Source: Eutreptiella sp. 'Long Island Sound 2002' (lineage: Eukaryota; Euglenozoa; Euglenophyceae; Eutreptiales; Eutreptiaceae). Taken from it: DNA of 64,000 nucleotides. Location: assembly GCA_964036045.1 (NCBI GenBank), contig OZ038384.1, positions 31,601,771-31,665,770 on the forward strand, written 5' to 3'. The first letter of the stretch is position 1; every line of letters starts with the position of its first letter. This document shows, piece by piece, positions 54,156 through 64,000 of the stretch. Made by a program: the position numbers and the translations under genes. Under the pieces are notes generated by a model. The model did no database searches. It worked only from the letters and a program-made list of their open reading frames with translations, and was not told the origin of the DNA.

Positions 54156-55610
54156 GTCGTCGAAGTTGTTGCGGCTGATCTAGTCCGCACACTCGTTTTT
54201 GACGCCCTGGATATCATGTACTGAGAGCCGTAGCTGGCTCAGGTAGGTCCACCAGCACCTGAGCTTAGCCTTCTCAGGTGGGGGTCCCTTCCAGAAGGTG
54301 CGGTCTGGTTCTTGGTCGCACCGCCGTACCACTGGGATACTCCCCAACAGTCGGGACTGAGAGGATAGCACCAGCATACCCGCGAGCAGTCCCTGCTCAT
54401 AGGTAGAGTAGTTAGTCCGGGCCTGGTTCCATTTCGAGTTCCAATGACCCAGGGGAACCAGGACCCATTTGTCGTCAGGGTGGCTGTGCTTGATAGTACC
54501 ATCTCGGTTGAATCCATCAGTACCCCATTTTAAAAAGGGCGGGTCGAACTCCTCGTTCTCTAATGCTTGCCACTGGAACAACGTTCCACCTCCGCCCACA
54601 TTGCTGGCGTCAGTCACCAGGATAATCTCCCCCTGTGCTCTAGGCACGCCCAGGGAATTAGCGTTGGCCACTTTGTCCTTGAGCTCGTCAAACGCTTGTT
54701 GTTCTTGAGGGTCCCAGCGCCAGGTAGTACTCTTCTTGATGAGGTCCGTCAGGATGGCGCTGGTGTAGGTGAAATTCTTGATGTGGCGACGGTAGAAGTT
54801 GCAAGCCCCAATGAAACTGCAAACATCATGGAGTCCTTTCCTGGGGTCTTCATGTTGTACCTTAGCATCCATCAGGGGTTTGGCCTCAGAGGTCGCTGGC
54901 GTCGACCACCCATTGCCAATGTCGAACCCCAGGTACTGCATAGTCTCCTGCATGAATTCACACTTCTCCAGCTTGAGTCTGGTGTGGTTCCCCTGGCAGA
55001 CCGCAAAGAACTCGCCCAAGAGGACTAGGGGGTCCTCTTGGGTTTTCGTTCCCAGGCATACATCCTCGATGTGTGCTTCCATCAGGGCGCCCCGGGATAT
55101 GAGTTCTTGCACCACAGGTCTTCAACGTAGGGTGGATAGGATCTTGTTCATCAGCTCTTGGAAAGCAGCGGGTGCGTTTGCCACGCCAAAGGGCATGAAT
55201 TTCCACTTGAACAACCCCCCCTGAGGGATGATGAAGGCAAGGAGTTCCTGGGCACTGGGCGTCAAGTCCACTTGCCAGAATCCACTTCGCTTGTCCATCT
55301 TCGTCTTGTAGCGGCGGGAGGCTATCTTCTGGGGGGTTGACTGCATATTAGGAATGGACCCTGAGTGGTTCAACGTCTTCTTATTCAGCTCTCCATAGTC
55401 CACTACCAGCCGTTTGGCTGTAGACCCAGGCTTACCCACCAGGAAACAAGGGCTGCAGTGTTGGGGGTAGTCCCCATCCTTGTGCCACAGGACCAGGCCA
55501 TGGTCGATACATTCTTGTATCTGTCGCTCTATCTCATCAGCCTGCTCTTTAGGAGCCGGATTGGGCCTTTTTCTTATCTTGTGACCTACGAAATCCGGCT
55601 TCAGCTTGAG
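54156..55610 (-). pseudogene. pol: Element D reverse transcriptase and RNase H
   Basis: RT from FVGHKIRKRP through VVDYGELNKKTL, TKMDKRSGFWQVDL and MPFGVANAPAAFQELMNKIL to the active site, which here reads HIED (55062-55073), a loss of one catalytic Asp. RNase H keeps ILVTDASNVGGGG and YSTYEQ. An in-frame stop lies after NKILSTLR (near 55120) and another in ADYISRNNF (near 54180). Unlike B, the DAKVQHEDPRKGLHD region is uninterrupted, giving a second view of the empty site of the 1.2-kb element. Confidence 0.9.
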
Positions 55611-56902
55611 GTCCATCTGTACCATCTTGTCACAGGATGCTGGAGGGGGTAGTTCTCCGAATACCTGCAGCCAAGTCCCGATCAGCTTCTGTACTCTAGG
55701 GTCCAAGAGTTTGATCTTGTCCTCCATGTCCTCGTCAGAGTGTAGATTGCTTGCCCCTCGGTGTACAGGAGCAAGGAGGTGATCCTCAACCGGCTCAGCG
55801 TCCTTCGTTGTATCCTTCAGTCCTTGGTAGGCGTAGAGAAGGTCTCGTTCCACAGTCTCAGGTGGTCGATGACAACATAGGCACACTCGAGGGGGTTCGC
55901 ATACGCATTCCTCTGAGAGTTCATCCTCCTCTGGGGTCCTGACATGGGCACCCCATACGCTCTTCATGAGCTTCACGTCCACCTCTCGTTGCCAGGTGGT
56001 AATCTTCTGTTCTAGGTCCTCCTTCAGCTGGGAGATATCTCCCATAGACCCTTGCTTCAACGGCAATGAGCGGCGGGTAGGCCTAGCGTAGCAAAGCTTT
56101 TTCGGTACCAATCTCCTCTTGGAGTCCACGTACTCTCTCAGCCTGGATCAGGGGTCCAACTCCTCATCCAGGGGCTCCTCTCCCCTCATGGAGAGTAGGG
56201 GTTTCAGTGGGGCAGCGTACTCAGCGTTCTCCACTTCCTCCACACACGTCTTCAGGAAGAAAGTGTCATGCTCAGTCTCGTCATCAGAGTGTATAGAGCT
56301 GGGTAGCTCGGATAGCCCAGATTCTGAGACTACATCAGGATTAAATACACGGCAGGGGGAGTTTGGGGCAACAGTGTCAGACACGACGTAGTTGTCTCTT
56401 CCAGGAGTAGTCTCCACGGCGTCTGGAGGTCGTAGTGAATTTTTCAGGATGTCCAGGGTGAAGCCGCTGCTCTCACGTTGAATTTCCTGGACCATAGCAG
56501 GGTCCAGATCTTCCCAGCGCACTGGTGAGAGACTCCCGTCCACCACGCTTAGCATACTCCCCCATACAGCGTTTCCGATGACCGTCTTGCGGCCCAGAGG
56601 CACGTAGATGGCGTCATCCGGCAGCTGGATGGAGGTGAGCGTCAGCTTGTCCAATAGAGTACGCCAGTACTCATTTCCCCCATGGGCTCCCCAATCTGGG
56701 GATCACAGGACCATACCGGAGCGTTCCAGGGCCAACTTGGTCAGGACGTTCCCTAGTTCACTGAATCTTGGGTTCCCGTAGGCCATCCTGAGAGAGGGCC
56801 AGTAAAATGTATAGCAGCAATCTTTCCCCTTGCTCAGTAGAGGTCCAGGACATGTTGCTTGTCGCTGGCGAATAGCTCCAGTGTTTGGGTCTTCCAGGGA
56901 GT
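55611..56902 (-). pseudogene. pol: Element D methyltransferase-like region and linker
   Basis: From LELFASDKQHVLDLY (next to the hAT insertion) through MAYGNPRFSELG (NPRF at 56763-56774), DKLTLTSIQLPDDAIYVPLG, WGSMLSVVDGSL, the acidic linker and the Cys patch CVCEPPRVCLCCHR. It lacks the one-base insertion seen in B, so it gives the intact linker frame. It has its own damage: a one-base deletion after DLY (near 56835), TGA for Cys in MVLCSPDW (near 56702), and TGA for Arg near 56146. Confidence 0.65.
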
Positions 56903-56927
56903 ATCCCAACTAGTGCTTGGTATGAGA

Positions 56928-57832
56928 CTTTTTTTGCCCAAATGAGATGAGCGATTTTTTTTTCTCCTTATAGTGAACGATTTCTTTTTTCGTTTCATAT
57001 GAAATGAGCAATTTTTGTTTCTCGTTTCATTTTTTTCGATATGTCTTGACATAGTTGATGTGACCAAAAAGCAACGAGAAATTGTTGATGTTATCTCCAG
57101 GCGGCAATGAGTGCACTTCCTACGATGAATGGTACCCGTTGAATAAACATTTTTGCCAAGACCTCCTTCAAAGAACCTTATCACGTACAACAAACCATTG
57201 TTGACACCATTTGTATCATGCTTTGCTTGAGTATTCATTATATGATATGAAGTCGGAGGCTTCCGCATTTCTAAAAGCCAATGCTACTCATTGGTGAAAT
57301 GCTTTTGCCACTATGGCATTCAACAAACCCTATCCACAATAACAACCCTTCTGCTCAATGCTTTGCTTTACTCTTTACGATGTTGTATCAAGCCGGGGCC
57401 TTGTGCATTTTTTAAAACCTATGTCACCCACCCATAATGTGTTATTGCAAAACAAGCTCTTCAAGAAATGTTTTGAAATACACCATGCCACACTATGTGA
57501 AACAAACCATGGTTTCAATGCTATGTCATTGCTAATCCTAACCCTAATATCATGCACAAAAACAATGTTTTCACACATTGACCATGTGCCCATTTGTCTT
57601 TGTTACTCTCGTGGCCTTGTGACCGTTTGAAACCCTATGCTTGCCATTGAAATTGTGTTTTCCTAAATATGTCTTTTAACCAACATTCTCAAATTCAACA
57701 AACCGTTCCTCCAATGCTTTGCCTTGGAATCGACAATGTTGCCCTTCCCACCATGTACCGTAAGCCATTGCTAACCTTAACCCTAATATCATGCACAAAG
57801 AACAATGCTTTCGTCCATTGACAATGTACCCA
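56928..57832. other. hAT left subterminal non-coding region
   Basis: AT-rich and without a gene. It contains degenerate repeats: GCTAATCCTAACCCTAATATC-type sequence near 57531 and again near 57771, and a ~140-bp repeat around aagtcggaggctt (57250) / aagccggggcctt (57390). It lies 3' of the transposase, which is read leftward. Confidence 0.6.
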
Positions 57833-58660
57833 CTAGTCCTCCTCACTCTCCTCATCGGAGGCCTCTTCCTCTTCCTCCGTGCTCTTTTTCTTATTATACA
57901 ACTTATAATATTGGTCCTCTAGTGGACCAAAATCGGGAAAATATTGCATGTTGCTTCTTACAAAAATGAGATGCTCAACATGCTCCGGGGTTCGGCTTGC
58001 GCGTCTTCTTGCGACGAGGTGAGAACATCGACTAAATGTCCTTTCTGACGATGCGAACGTTGCCGCCGGCGCAAACCATTGCCTGGCCATTACATAGAGC
58101 GTGGGAAACCGCCTTTGAGGGTCGCGCCAAAAAGGAATGGTGTCAAAGATACCATGCGCGAGAGTTTGATAACTACTCAAATCGGTAGTTCGGATATATG
58201 TCAAGTATGCATCTTCCTCATTTTGCACTTGATGGTCCGGTACACCATGGACCATGTTACCAAAGTTTTTGAAAGTTCGATCAATGACGCCTTTCATTTT
58301 CTTCAACAGAGGCTTCTCATCCACCTCCAACTCCAAGGCCTCCACCTTCTCCTACTTCTCCCTTGCTTTGACTAATATTTCAGCAACTTCCATATTTTTG
58401 CAGAATACTTCGGCGGCATAACCCACATTTTCTTCTCCGATTAGATCTGCCAAATGCAAGGCCATCGATGGGTCCAATTGTAGGGCGAGGAGGGTACTGT
58501 CAGTCAGAAGATGGCCGAATCTGTCTTCCAGCTGAGTTTTGAGCAGCTGGATGCATTGGGCGATCCCTTCTGGCACCTGCGCATCAGGGCAGACACAGTG
58601 GCGACAGCGTATTTGAGGTTTCATTTCGGCCTTCCGAGCACGATTATGACTGCGGGTGTG
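57833..58660 (-). pseudogene. hAT transposase C-terminal part with hATC dimerisation domain
   Basis: This frame contains CIQLLKTQLEDRFGHLL, the catalytic-core end, and the hATC domain: FPTLYVMARQWFAPAATFAS, SERTFSRCSHLVARRR, PEHVEHLIFVRSN. It ends in an acidic tail (EEEEEASDEESEED). A TAG (58352-58354) sits in frame between VKAREK and EKVEALELEVDE, where the sequence on both sides is clearly one protein. Relative to the preceding exon the frame has moved by one, through a frameshift or an unseen small intron (a GTAAGA donor-like sequence lies at ~58670). Confidence 0.85.
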
Positions 58661-58668
58661 TTTTCGTC

Positions 58669-59145
58669 TTACAAATTTGTGTTCTGCAGCGCAGTAGCTT
58701 TCAAATGAGCCCCGTAATGTCGAACTCTTGACTGGCGTGGGTCAAGGGCTGTTAAGGGATCAGCACGCTTTCTGTTCACCACCACTTCAAACAGTTCGGT
58801 AAAGTGCAGCAACAATGATACCAATGACAGTGGGACGCATTCTTGAGCACCATCACGGTGAACATGGACAAATCCAGAAGAGACGTCGCGTCTCAGCTTA
58901 GTAATCAAGACATGCGCAACGTTGCTTGTCAGATACGATTCGCCCTCCAAAATATCTGTGGCTTCAGCGAACGGCTGCAAAACACCAATCAGAAACCTCA
59001 GAACACAAATTTCGGATATAGTAGGGAGTAGCTGTTGATATTCTCCCTCCATGGAGTCGTCATTGAAAACCTCACGTAGTGTTTGAATATGCGCTAACAC
59101 GCTCTTCACCATCAAAAATGTCGCATTCCATCGCGTTGGCACGTC
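58669..59145 (-). CDS. hAT transposase, second exon
   Basis: Begins at the proposed splice acceptor (GGGGCAG before GACGTG) with DVPTRWNATFLMVKSVLAHI, the conserved hAT T-R-W-N motif. It continues through VLQPFAEATDILEGESYLTS and LLHFTELFEVVVNRK. It joins in frame to the first exon across the 873-bp intron (NFSLKR-DVPTRWN). The frame closes at 58669 after ATALQNTNL, where homology appears to move to another frame. Confidence 0.8.
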   Translation of the reverse strand, partial: DVPTRWNATFLMVKSVLAHIQTLREVFNDDSMEGEYQQLLPTISEICVLRFLIGVLQPFAEATDILEGESYLTSNVAHVLITKLRRDVSSGFVHVHRDGAQECVPLSLVSLLLHFTELFEVVVNRKRADPLTALDPRQSRVRHYGAHLKATALQNTNL

Positions 59146-60018
59146 CTGCCCCAATGAATGTGTGTAGGAGATCGAACTTCAGACAAGAGCACAAGCTCTT
59201 TGTGCCTACTTAACGCGCTGCCAGCATGTCGCAGTGAGCGAATGGAGGAGCAAATGACCGATCGTCCGACGGGAGAAGGAGAAAACAAGAGTGAGTACAC
59301 CAACAATCAATGCAAGAGAGAGCGAAAAGCAGTGCGTCTGAACCATGCGATGTAGGTGTGAATGCACAACCCTGCCAAACTCGAAATCCAACAAGAGCGC
59401 AAGCGCTTTCTTGCAAGTCAACGCGCTGCATGTCGCAGTGAGCAAATGGAGGAGCGAACAACCGATCGATCAATGGGAGAAGGAGAAAACAGGAGGGAGT
59501 ACACGAGCCAGCAATGCAAGAGAGAGCAAGGAATAGTGCGTCTGAACCATGCGATGAAGGTGTGTATACACAACCCTGCCAAACTCGAATTTCAACAAGT
59601 GCGCAAGCGCTTTCTTCTTAGTCAACGCGCTGCATGTCGCAGTGAGCAAATGGAGGAACGAAAGACCGATGATCGTTCGACGGGAGAAGGAGAAAACAGG
59701 AGCGAGTACATGAACAAGCAATGCAAGAGAGAGCGAAAACTAGTGTGTCTGAACCATGCGATGAAGGTGTGAATGCACAACCCTGCCAAACTTGAAATCC
59801 AACAAGAGCGCAAGCGCTTTCTTCCTAGTCAACGCGCCGCATGTCGCAATGAGCAAATGGAGGAGCCAAAGACGAATCGATCAATGGGAGAAGGAGAAAA
59901 CAGGAGGGAGTACACGAGCTAGCATTGCAAGAGAGAGCAAAAACCACTGCGTCCGAACCACGCGACCTCAAGCAATGCAAAGAAGGCGATTGAACGATTG
60001 AACACTCGAGTAACAGAC
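59146..60018 (-). other. hAT transposase intron carrying ~204-bp tandem repeats
   Basis: GT at 60018-60017 and AG at 59147-59146 (minus strand) bound 873 bp. Splicing restores a continuous hAT frame (phase 0, KR|DV). The intron is almost filled by about four ~204-bp units: gggagaaggagaaaac anchors at 59271, 59475, 59682 and 59886. Units contain AACGCGCTGCATGTCGCAGTG and gaaccatgcgatgaaggtgt. Without transcript data the splice sites are inferred. Confidence 0.7.
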
Positions 60019-61563
60019 CCGCTTCAGTGAGAAATTGGAGGTGCCATGCTTGTGTGCTGCCTGCGTCAGTTTGCGGTGCACTTTGGTGGAGTTGTTAGCA
60101 TATGCAACGAGTTTCTTACATTTTGCAATCACTGCCACCACAGTGTTGATGGGATCGTCATCTGCTGGATTTCCTGCATTTCCAATGCCATACTGTACGC
60201 ACCCTTGTAGGGTATGGGCGTACCAACCTCTGAAGTTGAGGTCCATCAACCCAACTGCCTTTGTCATATTTACGGCAGTGTCGGGCTTAATCACACTAAT
60301 GTCGTCACTGCTCAAGTCCTTTCTGCGTAGCACAGCCCAAAGTGAGCTGGCTATTGCTACTCCTGTGTGGCTGTCTTCACGAAACACGTTCACATCCAAA
60401 GGTACATGGACAAAGTGCAGATCTCCAGTGAAGAAGGACGCGTTTACGGCTCCATAGGCATTATGCTGAACTGTGGACGTCCACAAATCAGTTTGTAACG
60501 CGATAGCAGGTTGTCCCCATTTCTCCTTTGCTTCAAACAGCATTTGCTGTAACTTCTTCTCCATCATTGCTTTGGCGATTGATAGAATCTTTGTGACCGT
60601 CCGTGGACAGGCTGGTGTATAACCAGCACAGAGACCACTCAAAGAGGCACGCAGTGTGGCGCTCTCAACTGTAGGTGCAATTGGTGCAAGAGCAGAAACA
60701 AGCCACTTGGTAAGACGATAGTGATGAACCAGGCTTCTGGCAAATGGCATCTTATACTGCAAGGAACCCTGTGCATCCTGTACCACTTTGTGGTGAGGTG
60801 AGTACACTGCCAGTTGCACCCAAAGGCTGTAATGTTTGCGCTTCATGTGTGAAAACAGTGCACTAGTTGATGTAGCATGGTTGGTGACTTTCTGCCCACA
60901 CACGCGACAGCTGAAGAGGCCTGGATTCAACTTTCGAAAGTGATCGTACACTCTTGATCTCTGCTTTGCAGGTCTGAGGCAAGGCAAACACTGCGCTGGT
61001 GTCCCAGGAGTTGCTGGTGTACTTGAAGAAGATGCCGTGTCCTGCGATCCCTGTGAACTCTGAGAAAGGTGACCATCACGACGAGCTTGTTCAGCAGCAG
61101 TAATAAGCTTACAAATGTCTGCAGCATACCCTTTGAACTGTGTCTCACTGATTGCATATGTCCGCAGTTCCCCAGTGTTCTCCTTGACCTGCATCTGAAA
61201 AGCGCCTGGTGGATGCTTGCCTTTAGGCCATTGGTAGTTTGGGTCCCAGGAAACAATCTCCGCTTCCCATTTTTTTTTGCGATCAACACCACTGAGTCCA
61301 GACCAGGAACTGCCAGGAACTTGGAATGTAACCCCAACATTGTCCACTCTGTCCACCAGCAGGATGTGTGGCTGCATTACTGTCAGTGAAAAATGCAGAA
61401 TCATGAAGGATCTTACATTGGAACGTTGCAAGAAACAATTCAAACGTGTACTGATTTGTTTTTTTTGCAATGTGAAGTGCTGTTGTGGCAGACAGAAAAA
61501 TGTCGCTTTTTGTAAAACAAACGTCGCTTTTTGTGCTGGCAGTGCTGTGCTGGCAGTGCACAT
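60019..61563 (-). CDS. hAT transposase, first exon (BED finger and catalytic core)
   Basis: The start is uncertain: the first ATG is at 61563 and others follow. Around 60860-60960 a BED-type zinc finger reads SRVYDHFRKLNPGLFSCRVC, then GQKVTNHATSTSALFSHMKR and KH (C-x2-C...H-x4-H), which would bind the transposon ends. The catalytic core begins with ALQTDLWTSTVQHNAYGAV (first Asp), VIKPDTAVNMTKAV (second Asp region), and WYAHTLQGCVQYGIGN (the hAT C/W-x-A-H-x-L-Q motif). A Ser/Thr-Pro linker precedes the finger. The enzyme would cut and paste the element in the nucleus. Exon end at 60019 is set by the intron model. Confidence 0.88.
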
Positions 61564-61667
61564 GCTGCAGCTCTGGTGAGCATGCTGCCACTGAGATTTG
61601 TAGGGAGATTGTTCCAAACAATCTACGGAGAATTTGCCGTGGAATAGTTCATTTTTGTAATTTTTTG

Positions 61668-62155
61668 GCTGTTCTGCAATGGTTAGCGTAGTTTTGCCGC
61701 AAAAAGAAATGTCGCTTTTGTCACAATATCATTCAGCAGGCAATAACAACAACCATCCATGAGCCTCCAGGAAATACAAGAATGCAAATACCGAAACACC
61801 ATAATGTCAAAAACAAGGAGTGCTGGTGGTGGCTGTTCTGCAATGGTTAGCGTAGTTTTGCCGCAAAAAAAAATGTCGCTTTTGTTACAATATCATACAG
61901 CAGGCAATAACAACAACCATCCAAAAGCCTCTAGGAAATACAAGAATGCAAATACCCAAACACCATAATGTCAAAAAAAAGGAGTGCTGATGGTGGCTGT
62001 TCTGCAATGGTTAGCGTATTTTTGGCGCAAAAAAGAATGTCGCTTTTGTCACAATATCATTCAGCAGGCAATAACAACAACCATCCAAAAGCCTCCAGGA
62101 AATACAAGAATGCAAATACCCAAACACCACAATGTCAAAAACAAGGATTGCTTGA
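61668..62155. repeat. hAT right subterminal ~164-bp tandem repeat, three copies
   Basis: Units begin ggctgttctgcaatggttag at about 61668, 61831 and 61995 (spacing 163-164 bp), with GCAAAAAAGAATGTCGCTTT-type and caggcaataacaacaaccatcc segments. They lie upstream of the transposase and next to the right inverted repeat, where hAT transposases usually bind short repeated motifs. Confidence 0.9.
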
Positions 62156-62350
62156 GGGAGCGGATTGTTGAGCCTGAACCATCGCAGTGTCCTTGATTTG
62201 GATGCGCGTTTCTCATTTTCCCGAAACACCAGGGTGTTTTTCATGAAGTTAGAGATTTTTTGTTGTTGTTTCATACGAAATGAGCAATTATTTTGTCTCG
62301 TTTCACTTTTTTCGAGAATACGTTTTCTCATACCAAGCACTAATCCCAAC

Positions 62351-62868
62351 TCCTTCAGACCTTGGTCTAAGACGTTACCCGGGAGTTGATAGTCCTCAGT
62401 TTTGGAGGCGACCATCATGGTTGAGGGCTCCCTCTTGCATACCCTCAGGTACCTGGACGTGTGCTCGGACTGCTCCAGAGGTACCGATTCCCAGGCGTCA
62501 CCATGGTCCACCTGGAGAACGTAGGGTGCTTGCAGGGTGAGGGATAGAATCGGGGATTGCTCGACGAAGAAGTCGGTCCCCAGTACAAAGTCAAAGGCTT
62601 CGGTGTCCATCACGCAGAACTGATTGGCAATGCTTCTAGAACCCATAGGATCTTCGACCTCAAAGTCCCCACAACTGTGCACCACATGCCAATCTGCCAT
62701 GCGGATGGCTGCGGTAGGCAAGATGTTCTTCAGGTTCTCCAAAGGTAAAATTTTCTTGGCCAGAATAGATATAGTGGCCCTGGTATCCAGTACCCCGAGG
62801 TACTCACGTGCCCCAAGACGGATACGTACCCAGAGCACCAGGTCTGTAGGACCCCCGGAGTGTCCCTG
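62351..62868 (-). pseudogene. pol: Element D protease domain, in frame after the gag UGA
   Basis: The frame runs from the codon after UGA (QGHSGGPTDLVLWVRIRLGA) through REYLGVLDTRATISILAKKI to FVLGTDFFVEQS and on to GLKELG, where the hAT element interrupts. The active site reads DTRA in place of DTGA, so the protease is inactive. The link peptide after the UGA is conserved with B, with synonymous codon differences, as expected of translated sequence. Confidence 0.85.
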
Positions 62869-64000
62869 TCAGAACTCCGCGGGGCAGGTTACTTCGAACC
62901 CCTTCTTCCGGATTTTCCGCGCCATGCGCATGAAACAGGAGCGCTTCCGGGCATTGGAGTGTTCGCCATCTTCGTTAGCACGCTTGGTCCCTTGGTCTTG
63001 TTGGCCTTGCGTCTGGGAACGGGTCGTAGGTTCCGTGTTTGGTTGCCCACCAGAGGGCTCAGGGTTCCCCCCTGGCGTAGGATTGGGGTTCCCTCCGGAC
63101 AGGTTCGCGTTCCTGTCCTTCTCAGGCTTGGGGTAGCCGCCTCCTCCTCCACCTTTGCCTTTACCACCCTGGCCTTTGCCATTGCCCTCTGACGTGCCTT
63201 GGCCATTGTCCTTGTTGGCGTTGCCCTGGCTACCGCTCTTGCCACTGGCGTTCTCAGTCTTAAGCTTCGCCGATAGGCGTTGCTTATGGAAGCACTCGTC
63301 CTCATAGTGCTTCCTCTTCCCGCAGAACGCACCGGTGATGGTACACCTGTAGTGGTCCGGCAGCTTCGCCTTGCCGCCGGTGTTGGTCTCCTGCTTCTTC
63401 CCCTGGACCATCAAGCAGTCATGCTCATCGCCGTCAGGGGCATGAAGCAGGGAACCCTGCTCGTCTCTGGCATCACAGCAGAAGAGATCTTGGACATTGC
63501 TCATCATACGAGCATTTTTTGGGGTAGTCCCCTGTCCGGGTCGGTGTCCTTGGTACCCACGGCCTTCGCTCCCAGAACAGCCTCCTCCAGGACGATAGGC
63601 GTTCAGGTGCTGGTCGCTTTCTATTTTCAGCGGTAGTTCCAGAAGTAGTACTGACAGATCCTCGTAATTGAGGGCTCTTGCCTTGCGCTCTGCCGTGGAC
63701 CGGCACTCATCCCACAGCTCTCGTGGGAGCTTGGTCACCAACCAGAAGAGCAGCTCGTCGCTGCCGTAGGATCCGGGCGTCAGTCGCCTTACGCAGTGGT
63801 CCAGGTCGGCCAGCAGCTCGGAGATTCTTGCTGGCTTGGGGTTGTTGGGCAACACACCCAGGTTCTGGATCTCCACCCTGATGGAGAGGGCTGTCTCGTA
63901 GGCCGGGTACTGCCGCTCCAAGGCTACCAACACGTCGGCGAAGGTCGCGGACTTCGTCACAAACTGCTTGACCTGCTTCTCCAGGTACCTGGTCTTGCAG
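62869..64000 (-). CDS. gag: Element D Gag, partial at the right edge
   Basis: Open from the window edge (CKTRYLEKQVKQFV) through the capsid (ATFADVLVALERQYPAYE, ELWDECRSTAERKARALNYE), the zinc knuckle and a Gly/Lys/Asn-rich tail to CPAEF and UGA (62869-62871). The knuckle has lost its first Cys (GAFCGKRKHYEDEC against CAFC in B). The N-terminal half, primer binding site and LTR lie beyond 64000. Confidence 0.88.
   Translation of the reverse strand, partial: CKTRYLEKQVKQFVTKSATFADVLVALERQYPAYETALSIRVEIQNLGVLPNNPKPARISELLADLDHCVRRLTPGSYGSDELLFWLVTKLPRELWDECRSTAERKARALNYEDLSVLLLELPLKIESDQHLNAYRPGGGCSGSEGRGYQGHRPGQGTTPKNARMMSNVQDLFCCDARDEQGSLLHAPDGDEHDCLMVQGKKQETNTGGKAKLPDHYRCTITGAFCGKRKHYEDECFHKQRLSAKLKTENASGKSGSQGNANKDNGQGTSEGNGKGQGGKGKGGGGGGYPKPEKDRNANLSGGNPNPTPGGNPEPSGGQPNTEPTTRSQTQGQQDQGTKRANEDGEHSNARKRSCFMRMARKIRKKGFEVTCPAEF

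Larger units (their letters stand above)
56911..62342 (-). mobile_element. hAT-superfamily DNA transposon inserted in element D
   Basis: Perfect 17-bp terminal inverted repeats TAGTGCTTGGTATGAGA (56911-56927 and 62326-62342) are flanked by the 8-bp target-site duplication ATCCCAAC (56903-56910, 62343-62350). Eight bp is the hAT hallmark. Removing it restores LKELG-YSLEDPN of element D pol. It encodes a BED-finger, hATC-domain transposase on the minus strand with a GT-AG intron. Subterminal repeats lie at both ends, including a shared TTTCATAYGAAATGAGCAAT (56993-57012, 62269-62288). An in-frame stop and a frame change suggest it is no longer autonomous. Confidence 0.95.
50736..64000 (-). mobile_element. 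Element D: chromovirus copy on the minus strand, open at the right edge
   Basis: Reads leftward from the window edge: Gag (partial), UGA, protease, methyltransferase-like region, linker, RT, RNase H, integrase, chromodomain, partial 3' UTR. It is the same family as B, with moderate divergence throughout. A hAT transposon (56911-62342) splits pol. The last ~500 bp of 3' UTR and the 3' LTR are missing at 50736, where the element abuts the LTR of half-element C head to head. It has many stops and key-residue changes and is dead. Confidence 0.9.

Noticed and set aside
57531-57800. Telomere-like CCCTAA motifs (taaccctaatatc)
   Set aside because: Single CCCTAA-like hexamers inside a longer degenerate repeat, not a telomeric tandem array.

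Overview
This window is eukaryotic repeat DNA. I see no ordinary cellular gene, no rRNA, no functional tRNA gene and no CRISPR array. It holds chromodomain-bearing Ty3/gypsy (chromovirus) LTR retrotransposons, a hAT DNA transposon with an intron, a small inverted-repeat element full of palindromes, and at least seven tandem-repeat families. The GC-rich coding sequence, retroelement load and initiator-Met-type primer binding site would suit a large repeat-rich genome of the green lineage (a charophyte alga such as Chara came to mind), but that is inference; the sequence shows only that it is eukaryotic.

Layout. 1-6.4 kb: very purine-rich DNA with a broken coiled-coil/Pro-rich ORF (783-3135) and ~133-bp and ~180-bp tandem repeats. 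6.4-10.86 kb, minus strand: element E, a decayed Ty3-like element (gag, protease, methyltransferase-like region, primer binding site) lacking reverse transcriptase. 13.25-15.23 kb, plus: half-element A (RT, RNase H, most of integrase). 15.23-33.88 kb: satellites (20/21-, 52-, ~40-, 41-, 49- and ~90-bp units), a 1.66-kb tandem duplication and a decayed LINE-like fragment. 33.886-46.454 kb: element B, a complete chromovirus with 798-bp LTRs (10 differences, no indels), TAGCC target-site duplications, gag, pol and chromodomain, itself hit by a 1,207-bp inverted-repeat element. 46.46-47.02 kb: the ~90-bp satellite resumes. 47.025-50.735 kb: half-element C (integrase tail, chromodomain, 3' UTR, LTR). 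50.736-64.0 kb, minus: element D, another chromovirus copy, running off the right edge and interrupted by a 5.43-kb hAT element (56911-62342) with 8-bp target-site duplications.

Main points. (1) A stops and C starts at the same pol position, 3 nt apart on the B reference, so A and C look like one element split by ~31.8 kb of satellite DNA, into which B later inserted. (2) In B and D, gag ends at a UGA followed in the same frame by conserved pol sequence, suggesting stop-codon readthrough; in B a perfect 9-bp hairpin lies 18 nt downstream. (3) Between protease and RT, B, D and the distant E carry a region resembling Dam-like N6-adenine methyltransferases of DIRS elements and phages, with NPPF changed to NPRF in B and D. 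(4) The LTRs hold a tRNA-like Pol III promoter module. (5) The RT active site reads HIDD rather than Y-x-D-D. All retroelement copies are now broken by stops, frameshifts or insertions, so the nesting order (split A/C older than B, B older than its 1.2-kb insert, D older than the hAT) can be read directly.
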